DNA of 64,000 nt. It comes from Haloarchaeobius litoreus. Lineage in GTDB: Archaea; Halobacteriota; Halobacteria; Halobacteriales; Natrialbaceae. The notes below the pieces were generated by a model. The model was not told the DNA's origin. It saw only the letters and a list, made by a program, of their open reading frames with translations, and ran no database searches. Below are positions 25,079 to 32,971 of this stretch, in pieces. The number at the start of each line of letters is the position of its first letter. Positions within the stretch are counted from its first letter, which is position 1. Both the position numbers and the translations under genes were made by a program. The stretch covers positions 186,001 through 250,000 of the forward strand of contig NZ_JANHJR010000002.1 in assembly GCF_024495425.1 (NCBI RefSeq), in the 5' to 3' direction.

Positions 25079-25161
25079 GTCAGCCACGACTCGGCCGCGC
25101 GGTGGTCTGGGCGGGTGTGCGGTGCGCCCCGCGCGGGAGCCAACGCACCGCCTGTTCGCCA
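25079..25161 (+). ncRNA. Candidate structured RNA, copy S3
   Basis: A TTTATC box at 25049-25054 predicts a start near 25079. The core is GGGTGT (25113-25118), stem GCGGTGC (25119-25125) pairing with GCACCGC (25145-25151) around a 19-base loop, then CTGTTCGCCA (25152-25161). An outer GGTG/CGCC pairing is possible. The stem extends by one more pair here. It lies between convergent sepF and the NifU-like gene. The same layout recurs at 36481 and 61469 with compensatory stem changes. The 3' end is not known. Confidence 0.6.
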
Positions 25162-25183
25162 GAACCGATGGCGACGCCTCCGG

Positions 25184-25555
25184 TCAGAGGTGGTCCTTTC
25201 CGGGGTTCGAGGAGCCCCAGTCGCCACGGCCGCCCTCGGTCCGGTCGACACCCATGATGGACTCGGCCTGCTCGACCCCGAGTGACTCGCCACTCTCTGG
25301 CACCCGAACCGTCACCTCCTCGACCTCCGGCCACTGCAGCAGCTCGGACTCGATGTTGCCCGTGGTGATATCGGCGACGCCACAGCCCGAACAGCCGCCG
25401 CCGAGTTCGACGACGACCTCGCCGGTCTCGGGGTCGGCGCGCCGCACGGAGCTGGTCCCGCCGTGCATCTGGATGATCGGCATCTCGCGCGCCAGCCACT
25501 GCTCTACCCGCTCGGCGAGCGCGTCGTCCGTCTCGGCCCCGTCGGTACTCATCAC
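25184..25555 (-). CDS. NifU-like C-terminal-domain iron-sulphur protein
   Basis: This 123-residue protein has the NifU C-terminal scaffold: residues 15-40 (LAERVEQWLAREMPIIQMHGG), then VVELGGGCSGCGVADIT with the CxxC pair at about residues 55-58 that holds a labile cluster. It should help assemble or carry iron-sulphur clusters in the cytoplasm. The C-terminal region is Gly- and Asp-rich. The first ATG at 25555 and the next at 25552 are both possible; the AAAGCTTT box at 25582-25589 predicts a start near 25558. No suf or isc genes are next to it. Confidence 0.85.
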   Translation of the reverse strand: MMSTDGAETDDALAERVEQWLAREMPIIQMHGGTSSVRRADPETGEVVVELGGGCSGCGVADITTGNIESELLQWPEVEEVTVRVPESGESLGVEQAESIMGVDRTEGGRGDWGSSNPGKDHL

Positions 25556-25635
25556 TCGGTGGTAGGGACTCCGACGGTGAGAAAGCTTTGGGTCCGTTTC
25601 GCACGATTCGACAGGAACGACCGTGAGGGACCGCG

Positions 25636-27159
25636 CTACTTCTCGTCGCGACCGCGGAGGAAGCGGGCCGCGCCGAGCCCGAGGCCGGCGATGGCGGTGA
25701 GCGCGCCGAAGCCCGGCGAGCCGCCGTCCCCACCGCGCTCCGTCGGCGTCGGGGTGTCGGTCTGCGTCGGTGTGGCCGTCGGCGTCGGCTCGGGCGTTGC
25801 CGTCGGCGTCGCCGTGCTTTCACCTCCGTCGCCACCGTCGCTACCGAACGCGCTCGGCAGGTCGACGTAGTGCTCGTTCTCCGCGCGCAGCAGCGGGTCC
25901 GCGTCGACGAGACTCGACGGCGGCGAGGACTGCTCGCCGGCCTCGTCGGGGAACAGGAGGAGTCCTTCGTTCTCCGCGCCGGGGACGCCGCTGTAGCTCG
26001 TGGCGGCGTAATACCCCACGTCGGGCGTCGAGACCGCCGTCCAGAAGGCGTACGACGGGTCGCGCCACCACGAGAGCTGTTCGGGACCCGTTGGGTCGGA
26101 GACGTCGAACACCTTCACGCCACCCTGGTACCAGGAGGTGTAGAGGCGGTCGCCCACGAACTGGAAGTTGTGCGAAGTGGTCCACGTCCCGCTGCGAGTG
26201 GTGTCGCCGTCCGCCGGCATGGGCGGCTCGATGGTCGACAGGTGCGTGGGGCTCGTCGGGTCGGAGATGTCGTACAGGGAGATACCGGCGGGGCCGCCGT
26301 GGTCGTCGTCGGTCTGTGTGTCCCACGTCTCGCGCCCGACGCCGAGGATGCTCGCGTCGTCGTTGACCTCGACGTAGTGAGCGTTCCCGCGTGGCTCCGT
26401 GTAGTCGGTGCTGGCGCGCGACCCCTTCCACTCGCGCAGGTCCTGGAACGCGTAGTCGCCGATGCGGACCACGAACTCCGGGTCGGTCGGGTCGGAGACG
26501 TCGACGACGAACGTCCCGGCGTCCCAGTACGCACAGTAGGCCATCCCGTCCTGCACGTACATGTCGTGGAGGACCTTGCCGAGTACCTCACCCCAGCCAG
26601 CGTCGAGGTCCTGGCTCGGCGACCAGCGACCGAGCTGTTCGAACGCCTCGCCCGAGACGTCGATCATGTTGAGGTAGGCCGACTGCTGGGTGTTGCCGGT
26701 CAGGTACACCACGTCGTCCTCGATGAACGAGTTGTGGTTGCCGTGGGGCGTGTCGAAGAAGTCGCCGATCCGGGTCGGCTCGGCGGGGTCGGAGACATCG
26801 TAGAGGAAGAAGCCCAGCGGGCCGCCACCCTGTGCGGCGGTCGGGACGAGGAGCTTGTCCCCGTCGACCTTGATATCGAGGATCTCACGGGCGGAGCTTC
26901 CGCCGCCGGTCTCGATGGGACGCTCCTCGGCCAGCACGGTCGGGTTGGCGGGGTCGGAGACGTCCACGGTCACGAACCCGGTGCTCGCGGCGACGTACGC
27001 CGTCGAGCCGTCGTCGTCGAGGACGACCTCGGCCGCACCGTCGATCTCGAGTTCGCCGGACGGTTCGTACGCTGTCGTCCCGCTGGCGGCGACCGTCCGA
27101 GCGAGCGTACTCGCTGCGAGCGCGCCCGCACCGGCGCGAAGGAGGGTTCTCCGTTGCAT
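25636..27159 (-). CDS. LVIVD-repeat surface protein with PGF-CTERM tail (copy 2)
   Basis: This 507-residue exported protein has a Tat signal (MQRRTLLRAGAGALAASTLA, residues 1-20). Residues 30-420 carry repeated VDVSDPANPT, YDVSDPAEPTRIG and VSDPTDPEFV motifs (LVIVD-type beta-propeller repeats). Then comes a Thr/Pro-rich stalk (TATPTATPEPTPTATPTQTD) and the tail GSPGFGALTAIAGLGLGAAR with final RGRDEK, a PGF-CTERM signal processed by archaeosortase A. It should end up lipid-anchored outside. It is a tandem paralogue of the gene at 27280 with the same signal, stalk and tail plan. The repeats suggest binding or sensing, unproven. Confidence 0.88.
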   Translation of the reverse strand: MQRRTLLRAGAGALAASTLARTVAASGTTAYEPSGELEIDGAAEVVLDDDGSTAYVAASTGFVTVDVSDPANPTVLAEERPIETGGGSSAREILDIKVDGDKLLVPTAAQGGGPLGFFLYDVSDPAEPTRIGDFFDTPHGNHNSFIEDDVVYLTGNTQQSAYLNMIDVSGEAFEQLGRWSPSQDLDAGWGEVLGKVLHDMYVQDGMAYCAYWDAGTFVVDVSDPTDPEFVVRIGDYAFQDLREWKGSRASTDYTEPRGNAHYVEVNDDASILGVGRETWDTQTDDDHGGPAGISLYDISDPTSPTHLSTIEPPMPADGDTTRSGTWTTSHNFQFVGDRLYTSWYQGGVKVFDVSDPTGPEQLSWWRDPSYAFWTAVSTPDVGYYAATSYSGVPGAENEGLLLFPDEAGEQSSPPSSLVDADPLLRAENEHYVDLPSAFGSDGGDGGESTATPTATPEPTPTATPTQTDTPTPTERGGDGGSPGFGALTAIAGLGLGAARFLRGRDEK

Positions 27160-27279
27160 ACACTGCTGAAACGGTCGAATCGAAAAAAGACTGCCGGAAT
27201 GTAAGCCGAACTACCTACTCCGCCACGGCTCTCTGCGGTCGCCGTTTCGGGACGCGGTTCTCGCTCGTCCCGGTCCGCC

Positions 27280-28833
27280 CTACTCCCCGTCGCCGCGGAG
27301 GAAGCGGGCGGCACCGAGGCCGAGGCCGGCGATGGCGGTGAGCGCGCCGAAGCCGGGCGAGCCACCGTCGTCGCCGCTGTCGGTCGTCCCGGCGGTGGTG
27401 CCGTCCATCGCGGTGGTGCCGCTGTCGGTCGGGGTCGCGGTGGGCGCCTCGGTCGGCGTTGCGGTGGGTGTCTCCGTCGGGGTCGGTGTCTCCGTCGGGG
27501 TCTGCGTGTTCGGGCTCTCGTTCTCGACGTAGTCCGGCCAGTCGACGCTCGTGATCATGCTGGTCTCCTCCGGCGGGGTGAACACGCCCGGGGGCTCCGC
27601 CATCTCGCCATCGGTGTCCGGGAAGACGTAGAGGCCACCGGTGCTCTGCCCCGGCCCCATGTTGCCGGCGACGAAGACGCCAACGGCGTCCGGACCGTTG
27701 TACCGGGCGTACTTCGCGCCCCAGAACTGCGTGCTGTCGGGGTCGCGCCACCAGGCGATGCGCTCCGGGTTGGCGGGGTCCGAGACGTCGTGGATCATGA
27801 CGCCGCCGTAGTACCAGGACGTGTAGAGGCGGTCCCGGTGGAGGGAGAAGTTGTGGGAGGTGGTGAACTGGCCCTGGAAGCCCTCGTTCTCCGCGCCGGG
27901 GGCGCGGATGGTGGTGAGCTTCTCGGCGTTGGCCTTGTCCGAGATGTCCCAGATGTCGATGCCGCTCGCGCCGCGGCGGTCGTCGTCGGGGTTGGCGTCC
28001 CAGGACTCCGCGCCGACGTACAGCGTCTCCGCGTTCTCGTCGACGGTGACGTAGTGGTCGTTGCCGGGAGGCTGGTAGAAGATGTTCGCGATGTCCTGTC
28101 GCTGGACCTGTGCGAGCTTCTGGGGGTCCGCACCGCCCAGTCGGGTGACCATCGACGGGTTCGCCCTGTCGGAGATGTCGACGATGACGGTGCCGGCGTC
28201 CCAGTTCGCGAGGTAGGCGTAGTCGCCCTGCACCCACAGGTCGTGGACGTTCCGGAACGCGGGGTTGACCTCGTTCCAGATGTCGTCGGTCTGGTGGATG
28301 CCCCACTCGGAGACCGCGCTGAACTCGTCGTTCGAGGTGTCCATGATGCGGAACCGGTCGCTCTTGGTCAGGTAGGCGTAGCCGTCCTCGAAGAAGCTGT
28401 TGTGGATGGAGTGGTCGACCGTCTGGACCGCCAGCTGTTCGGGGTTCGCGGGATCGGAGATGTCGTAGAGCAGTGCCGCCTTGATGACCTCGCCGGGCTG
28501 GTTGGGGCCGACCACGAGCAGGCGGTCGCCGTCGACCTTGACGTCCGCGACGGCCTGCATCGGGCCGGCGTCGCGGTCGGCGAGCAGGTCGCGATCCTCG
28601 AAGGCGATGCTCGGGTTCGCCTCGTCCGAGATGTCGACCGAGACGAAGCCGTCACCGGTCGCGACGAACGCGAAGTTCCCGTCCTCGGTCGGTGCGACCT
28701 CCATGGTCCCCTCGATGTCGACGCTGCCGAGTGGCTCGTAGGCTTCCTGTGCTCGTGTTGCGGAGACTGTCCCTCCAACCGCACCCAGTGCGAGCGCGCC
28801 TGCACCCGCACGGAGTACATCTCTTCGCTCCAT
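27280..28833 (-). CDS. LVIVD-repeat surface protein with PGF-CTERM tail (copy 1)
   Basis: This 517-residue exported protein has the Tat signal MERRDVLRAGAGALALGAVG (residues 1-20), LVIVD repeats (VSVDISDEANPS, LYDISDPANPEQL, IWDISDKANAEKL, IHDVSDPANPERI), a TPTETPTPTETPT stalk and the same GSPGFGALTAIAGLGLGAAR tail, ending RFLRGDGE. The ATG at 28833 has a CTTTAGTTAGG box about 27 bases upstream, so an in-frame ATG at 28845 is rejected. The second copy starts 120 bases further along; the intergenic gap may carry its own promoter. Both likely project from the cell surface. Confidence 0.88.
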   Translation of the reverse strand: MERRDVLRAGAGALALGAVGGTVSATRAQEAYEPLGSVDIEGTMEVAPTEDGNFAFVATGDGFVSVDISDEANPSIAFEDRDLLADRDAGPMQAVADVKVDGDRLLVVGPNQPGEVIKAALLYDISDPANPEQLAVQTVDHSIHNSFFEDGYAYLTKSDRFRIMDTSNDEFSAVSEWGIHQTDDIWNEVNPAFRNVHDLWVQGDYAYLANWDAGTVIVDISDRANPSMVTRLGGADPQKLAQVQRQDIANIFYQPPGNDHYVTVDENAETLYVGAESWDANPDDDRRGASGIDIWDISDKANAEKLTTIRAPGAENEGFQGQFTTSHNFSLHRDRLYTSWYYGGVMIHDVSDPANPERIAWWRDPDSTQFWGAKYARYNGPDAVGVFVAGNMGPGQSTGGLYVFPDTDGEMAEPPGVFTPPEETSMITSVDWPDYVENESPNTQTPTETPTPTETPTATPTEAPTATPTDSGTTAMDGTTAGTTDSGDDGGSPGFGALTAIAGLGLGAARFLRGDGE

Positions 28834-28957
28834 ACCCGCATCCAATGTCCCACCCTAACTAAAGGTTCAGGAAGCTCAAAGATGTCTTTTTGTTACTAGT
28901 TCGCGCGTCGAAAGGGGAGACGGTCGTCGGGCCGACCGAGCCGAACTCGCGGTCGCG

Positions 28958-29935
28958 TCAGCGATGTGTCCGTGACCTGTCACCGGTGCCGCCGGTGAGG
29001 GCGCTGGCGAGCGCACCCTTGACCACGACGTCGTCGCCGAGCGTCGTGAGCTGGATGTCGGGGATGTTCGTCATCACCATCTCGTCGATGCGCTCGCGAA
29101 TGGGGTCGAGGACGAGGTCGGTGTTGTGGAGGGCGACCGCGCCGCCGATGTAGATGACGATGGGTGCGAACGAGTGGACGACGTTGCTCACGCCGATGGT
29201 GTTCCAGTGTGCGAGCTGGTCGACGACGTGGTCGGCGAAGGCGTCCTCGCCGACGGCGTCGAACACGTCCTTCGCGGTGAAGTCCGGGTCGTCGAGCGGG
29301 AGGATCGTCTGGACCTCGGGGTCGTCTTCGGCGAGCAGCCGGGCGTAGTTCGGGATGTTGTTGCCCGAGCAGTACGCCTCCCAGTGGCCGTCCTTCCCGC
29401 AGCCGCAGGTGAGCCGCCCCTGCGGGTCGACGACGTAGTGCCCGACCTCGCCGGCGTTGCCGTCCCAGCCTGCGATGACGTCGCCGTCGACGCAGACGCC
29501 CGCGCCGATACCCGAGGAGATGGTGATGTACGCCATGTCGTCGGGGTTGCGGTCGGCGTGGTAGCGCTCGCCGATGACCCCGGCGGCGGTGTCGTTGTGC
29601 AGGTAGACCCGGTCGCTGTCGATGAGCTGCCCGATGGGGCCCGAGAGCGGGATGCGCTCGACCGTGTCGGGCAGGTTCGCCGGGTCCTCGACGGCACCTT
29701 CGGCGAGGTCGAGGGGGCCGATGGAGCCGATGCCGCAGGCACGGACGGCGGTCGGGTCGACCCCGGCGTCTGCGCAGGCGTTCCGCAACGTGTCGAGCAC
29801 CGCCTCGGTCACCGCGATACCGGTCGGACCCTGTGGCGTGCTTGTTCGGTGCGACCCGAGTATGCGGGCGTCGCCGTCGCCGACGACCGCCCGGACGTTC
29901 GTCGCGCCGAGGTCGACGCCCGCGTACGTGGCCAT
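28958..29935 (-). CDS. ROK-family sugar kinase (glucokinase-like)
   Basis: This 325-residue cytoplasmic enzyme phosphorylates a hexose with ATP. The phosphate-binding loop is GVDLGATNVRAVVGD (residues 6-20), the sugar site appears as HNDTAAGVIGERYH, and the ROK zinc motif is CGCGKDGHWEAYCSG with a His in place of the third usual Cys. ISSGIGAGVCVDG is the second ATP loop. Haloarchaeal relatives include glucokinases, but substrate cannot be read from sequence. A CTTAAGT box near 29967 fits a leaderless ATG at 29935. It is divergent from the kinase gene at 30072. Confidence 0.85.
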   Translation of the reverse strand: MATYAGVDLGATNVRAVVGDGDARILGSHRTSTPQGPTGIAVTEAVLDTLRNACADAGVDPTAVRACGIGSIGPLDLAEGAVEDPANLPDTVERIPLSGPIGQLIDSDRVYLHNDTAAGVIGERYHADRNPDDMAYITISSGIGAGVCVDGDVIAGWDGNAGEVGHYVVDPQGRLTCGCGKDGHWEAYCSGNNIPNYARLLAEDDPEVQTILPLDDPDFTAKDVFDAVGEDAFADHVVDQLAHWNTIGVSNVVHSFAPIVIYIGGAVALHNTDLVLDPIRERIDEMVMTNIPDIQLTTLGDDVVVKGALASALTGGTGDRSRTHR

Positions 29936-30071
29936 GCAACGAGTGGTACGGGCGGGCTGGCACTTAAGCGGTTAGATTTACTCGCGCCCGAGTACCGACA
30001 CGTCTTGCGGACGGGGGAGGGGAGACAGTTTGATGTAGCCGCCTGCCCATCGTCCGAGTGACTTCCCCCGC

Positions 30072-32267
30072 ATGAGCTCGCGTCCGGTGGTCCTGTCGAT
30101 CCGTGGTTCCGGTGAGGAGCCACTCCTGTCGAACCACTCGGACGTCGCCGTCACCGTGGTCGACGACCACGCCGACGCCGCGGACCACCTCGCGACCGAC
30201 CCCGTCGACTGCGTCGTCTGTGCGAACGAGCGCGACGGGCTGTCCGGGCTCGAACTCCTCGGCCGGCTGCGTAGCGCGTACCCACACATCCCGAGCATCC
30301 TGCTCACCGACGAGCCCAGCGACGAGGTCGCCGCCGCGGTCGCCGACGGCACCGCCTCGGAGTACCTCCCACTCGCCATCTGGCGCGACCCCGCCAGCCG
30401 GCTCGCCGAGCGGGTCACGCTCCTCTCGCAGGAGCAGGACCCGACCAGACCGGACGAGCGCACGCTCAGCGGCCTGCTGGCGACCGCCCGGCAGCTGCTC
30501 ACCATCCACTCGCCGGACGAGATCGCCGACGTCGTCATCGACGCGGCGGTGGGAACCCTCGACTTCGAGTGGACGACGGTCTGGCTCGTCGACGACCACG
30601 ACGAGCGGCTGACCCCCGCGACGGGCGGTGACGACCCGGCGTACGAGGTTGGCGAGCCACCCGTCGGGCGCGTGTTCGAGACCGGTCAACCCACCGTCCA
30701 GCGTCGCGACGAGGACGCTGCACTCTACTTCCCGCTCGGCGACCATGGCGTCCTCGCGGTCGGCACCGGCAGCGTCACCGACATCGAGGAGTCGGACGTC
30801 CAGCTCGCGGAGATACTCACGGCGAACGCCTCGGCCGCCTTCGAGCGCGCCGCCCGCGAAGAGACGCTGGAGCTGTACCGCACCGTCGTCGACAACGTCC
30901 GCGAGATGGTGTACGTCCTCGACGAGACCGCCCGCATCGTCCTGGTCAGTCGCCAGATCGTCGAGGCGACCGGCTACGACCGCGACGAGCTCGTCGGCGA
31001 GCACGTCTCGAAGTTCATCGACGAAGGAGGGTTCCGCCGCGGCGGCGAGCTCGTCGCCGAGCTGTTCGCGGCCGGCGACGACGGCAGCCGGACGTACCGG
31101 ACGACGGGCCTCCGGGCAGACGGGACGGACGTCCCTATCGAGATCGAGCTCTCGTTGCTGCCGAGCGACGACGGCGAGTTCCGCGGCACCATCGGCGCGG
31201 TGCGGGACATCTCCGACCTCGTCGAGACGGAGGAGCGGTTAGCCCACGAACGCGACCGCTTCCGCTCGCTGTTCGAGCACCTGCCCGACCCCGTCGTCGA
31301 CGCGCGCTTCGAGGGCGACGAGCCCATCGTCGACACCGTGAACCCGGCGTTCGAGCGCGTCTTCGGCCACGAGACGGGTGCGGTCGTCGGGCAGTCGGTC
31401 AACGACGTGCTCGTCCCGGCCGACGACGAGGACACCGGACGGGAACTCGACCGTCGGACGCTCGCCGAGGGCGACGACCCGGTCTCCGCCGAGGTCCGTC
31501 GGGAGACGGCCGACGGCGACCGCTACTTCCTGTTCCGTGGAATCCCGTACCGTACCGACGACCGGGGCACCCACGCCTTCGGCATCTACACGGACATCTC
31601 CGACCAGCGCGACCGCGAACGGCACCTCCAGGTGCTGCACCGTGTCCTCCGGCACAACCTGCGCACCGACATGGGCGTCGTCATCGGCTATCTCGACCAG
31701 CTCGACGACCGCCTCGACGACCCCGACGACCACGCGCTCATCGAGCGTGTCACGGGCCGGGCGGAGGACGTGGCCCGCCTCGCGGACAAGGTCCACCAGC
31801 TCGAGCAGGTCATCCAGCGGGACACCGACCTGACGCCCGGGCCGACGGACGTGGTCGCCCGACTCGAACCGCTCGCCGACGGGCTCCGCGACCGCTACCC
31901 CGGGGCGACGATCGACGTCGAAGCGCCCGAGACCGCGATGGCCCACGCCGACGAGCGCCTCGACCTCGCGGTGGAGAACCTCGTGGAGAACGGCATCCAG
32001 CACACCCACGCGCCGGAACCGACCGTCGGCGTCCGGGTCGAGACGGACGCCGACGGCGTCGACATCCACGTCACCGACGACGGGCCGGGCATCCCCGCCC
32101 ACGAGCGGGCGTTCCTCACGGGCGACCGGGACGTCTCGCAGGTCGAACACGGTGACGGCCTCGGCCTGTGGGTCGTCAACTGGGTGGTGCGGTCGCTCGG
32201 CGGCGAGGTGACCTTCGGCGACCCCGACGTCGGGACGGAGGTCGTCGTTCACCTGCGACCGGCGTGA
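30072..32267 (+). CDS. Multi-domain sensor histidine kinase with degenerate receiver
   Basis: This 731-residue soluble kinase has, in order: a receiver-like domain (residues 4-118) lacking the phosphorylatable Asp (CVVCANERDGLSGLELL where an Asp would be), a GAF-like domain (about 120-275), PAS domain one (about 280-400), PAS domain two (about 400-515), the dimerisation/phosphoacceptor helix with His528 in RVLRHNLRTDM, and an ATPase domain with N-box ENLVENGIQHTH, G1 DDGPGIP and G2 GDGLGLWVV. It should autophosphorylate in response to cytoplasmic or redox cues. No response regulator is next to it, so its partner is unknown. Confidence 0.85.
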   Translation: MSSRPVVLSIRGSGEEPLLSNHSDVAVTVVDDHADAADHLATDPVDCVVCANERDGLSGLELLGRLRSAYPHIPSILLTDEPSDEVAAAVADGTASEYLPLAIWRDPASRLAERVTLLSQEQDPTRPDERTLSGLLATARQLLTIHSPDEIADVVIDAAVGTLDFEWTTVWLVDDHDERLTPATGGDDPAYEVGEPPVGRVFETGQPTVQRRDEDAALYFPLGDHGVLAVGTGSVTDIEESDVQLAEILTANASAAFERAAREETLELYRTVVDNVREMVYVLDETARIVLVSRQIVEATGYDRDELVGEHVSKFIDEGGFRRGGELVAELFAAGDDGSRTYRTTGLRADGTDVPIEIELSLLPSDDGEFRGTIGAVRDISDLVETEERLAHERDRFRSLFEHLPDPVVDARFEGDEPIVDTVNPAFERVFGHETGAVVGQSVNDVLVPADDEDTGRELDRRTLAEGDDPVSAEVRRETADGDRYFLFRGIPYRTDDRGTHAFGIYTDISDQRDRERHLQVLHRVLRHNLRTDMGVVIGYLDQLDDRLDDPDDHALIERVTGRAEDVARLADKVHQLEQVIQRDTDLTPGPTDVVARLEPLADGLRDRYPGATIDVEAPETAMAHADERLDLAVENLVENGIQHTHAPEPTVGVRVETDADGVDIHVTDDGPGIPAHERAFLTGDRDVSQVEHGDGLGLWVVNWVVRSLGGEVTFGDPDVGTEVVVHLRPA

Positions 32268-32275
32268 GTCCGCCC

Positions 32276-32857
32276 TCAGTTGCCCTGGATGGCGTCGATG
32301 ACCATCGCGGCCGCGATGATGGGTTCTTTGGGGACGTCGCTGGCGTCGTCGATGACGATGTCGTACTTGTCCTTCAGCGAGAACTGGCCGGTTATCTTGC
32401 CGACGTGGTTCCCGTTCGCGTCGGTTATCTCGTACTTGTGCGGGATGAGTTCGCCGAACGGGACGAAGTTGCGGGCGAGCGTGACGGCCGCGCCGCGGGA
32501 GTCGATGCGTGCGATGACCGCCTCGGTCTCCGCGTCGCGGATGCGCCACGTGTCCTGCAGCAGCGAGAAGTCGTTGTCGAGGATGACGATGTCCTCGCCG
32601 GTGCGGGCGTCCGTCAGCATGTAGTTGCCCGCCACGTCGATGATGCCGCCGGCCTTGACGGTGAACACCTCCTCCCCGTTGGCGTCGGTGAACGGGAACT
32701 CCTCTTTCATCTTGAACAGCTTCTGTTTCCCCTTCAGCACCGTGTTCCCGGCGGCGTCGAGCGCCTCGTACCTGTTCCGGATGAGGCTCTGGACGACGGT
32801 GTAGCGGTCGTCGGTGAGCTCGACGCCCGAGATGTCGTAGCGTGCTGACGTGCTCAT
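32276..32857 (-). CDS. LURP-one-related family protein
   Basis: This 193-residue protein has the LOR beta-barrel pattern: YTVVQSLIRNRYEALDAAGNTVLKGKQKLFKMKEEFPF, then DIVILDNDFSLLQDTWRIRDAE and ITGQFSLKDKYDIVIDD. The fold resembles phospholipid scramblases and tubby-like proteins. Function in archaea is unknown. The ATG at 32857 is 27 bases from ATTTAAA (32881-32887); a longer in-frame reading through to 33013 would run into the uvrA promoter and is rejected. It ends nine bases from the convergent histidine kinase gene. Confidence 0.85.
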   Translation of the reverse strand: MSTSARYDISGVELTDDRYTVVQSLIRNRYEALDAAGNTVLKGKQKLFKMKEEFPFTDANGEEVFTVKAGGIIDVAGNYMLTDARTGEDIVILDNDFSLLQDTWRIRDAETEAVIARIDSRGAAVTLARNFVPFGELIPHKYEITDANGNHVGKITGQFSLKDKYDIVIDDASDVPKEPIIAAAMVIDAIQGN

Positions 32858-32915
32858 TACTCCCACTGCCCGCCGCCCGACATTTAAAGCCTGACATCGA
32901 CTGCGTCGTGCCCAC

Positions 32916-32955
32916 GCGGGACGACCCGGAACCGACACCCTAAGGGTCGTCCCGC
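32916..32955. promoter_or_regulatory. 12-bp perfect inverted repeat over the uvrA promoter
   Basis: GCGGGACGACCC (32916-32927) and GGGTCGTCCCGC (32944-32955) are perfect inverted repeats separated by 16 bases. They end 17 bases before the uvrA ATG, where the TATA and start region should be (CCCTAAGG at about 32938-32945). This suits an operator or an RNA hairpin. CGGGACGACC recurs at the end of uvrA (35969-35978). Confidence 0.5.
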
Positions 32956-32971
32956 CCCAGGCTATGACCAG

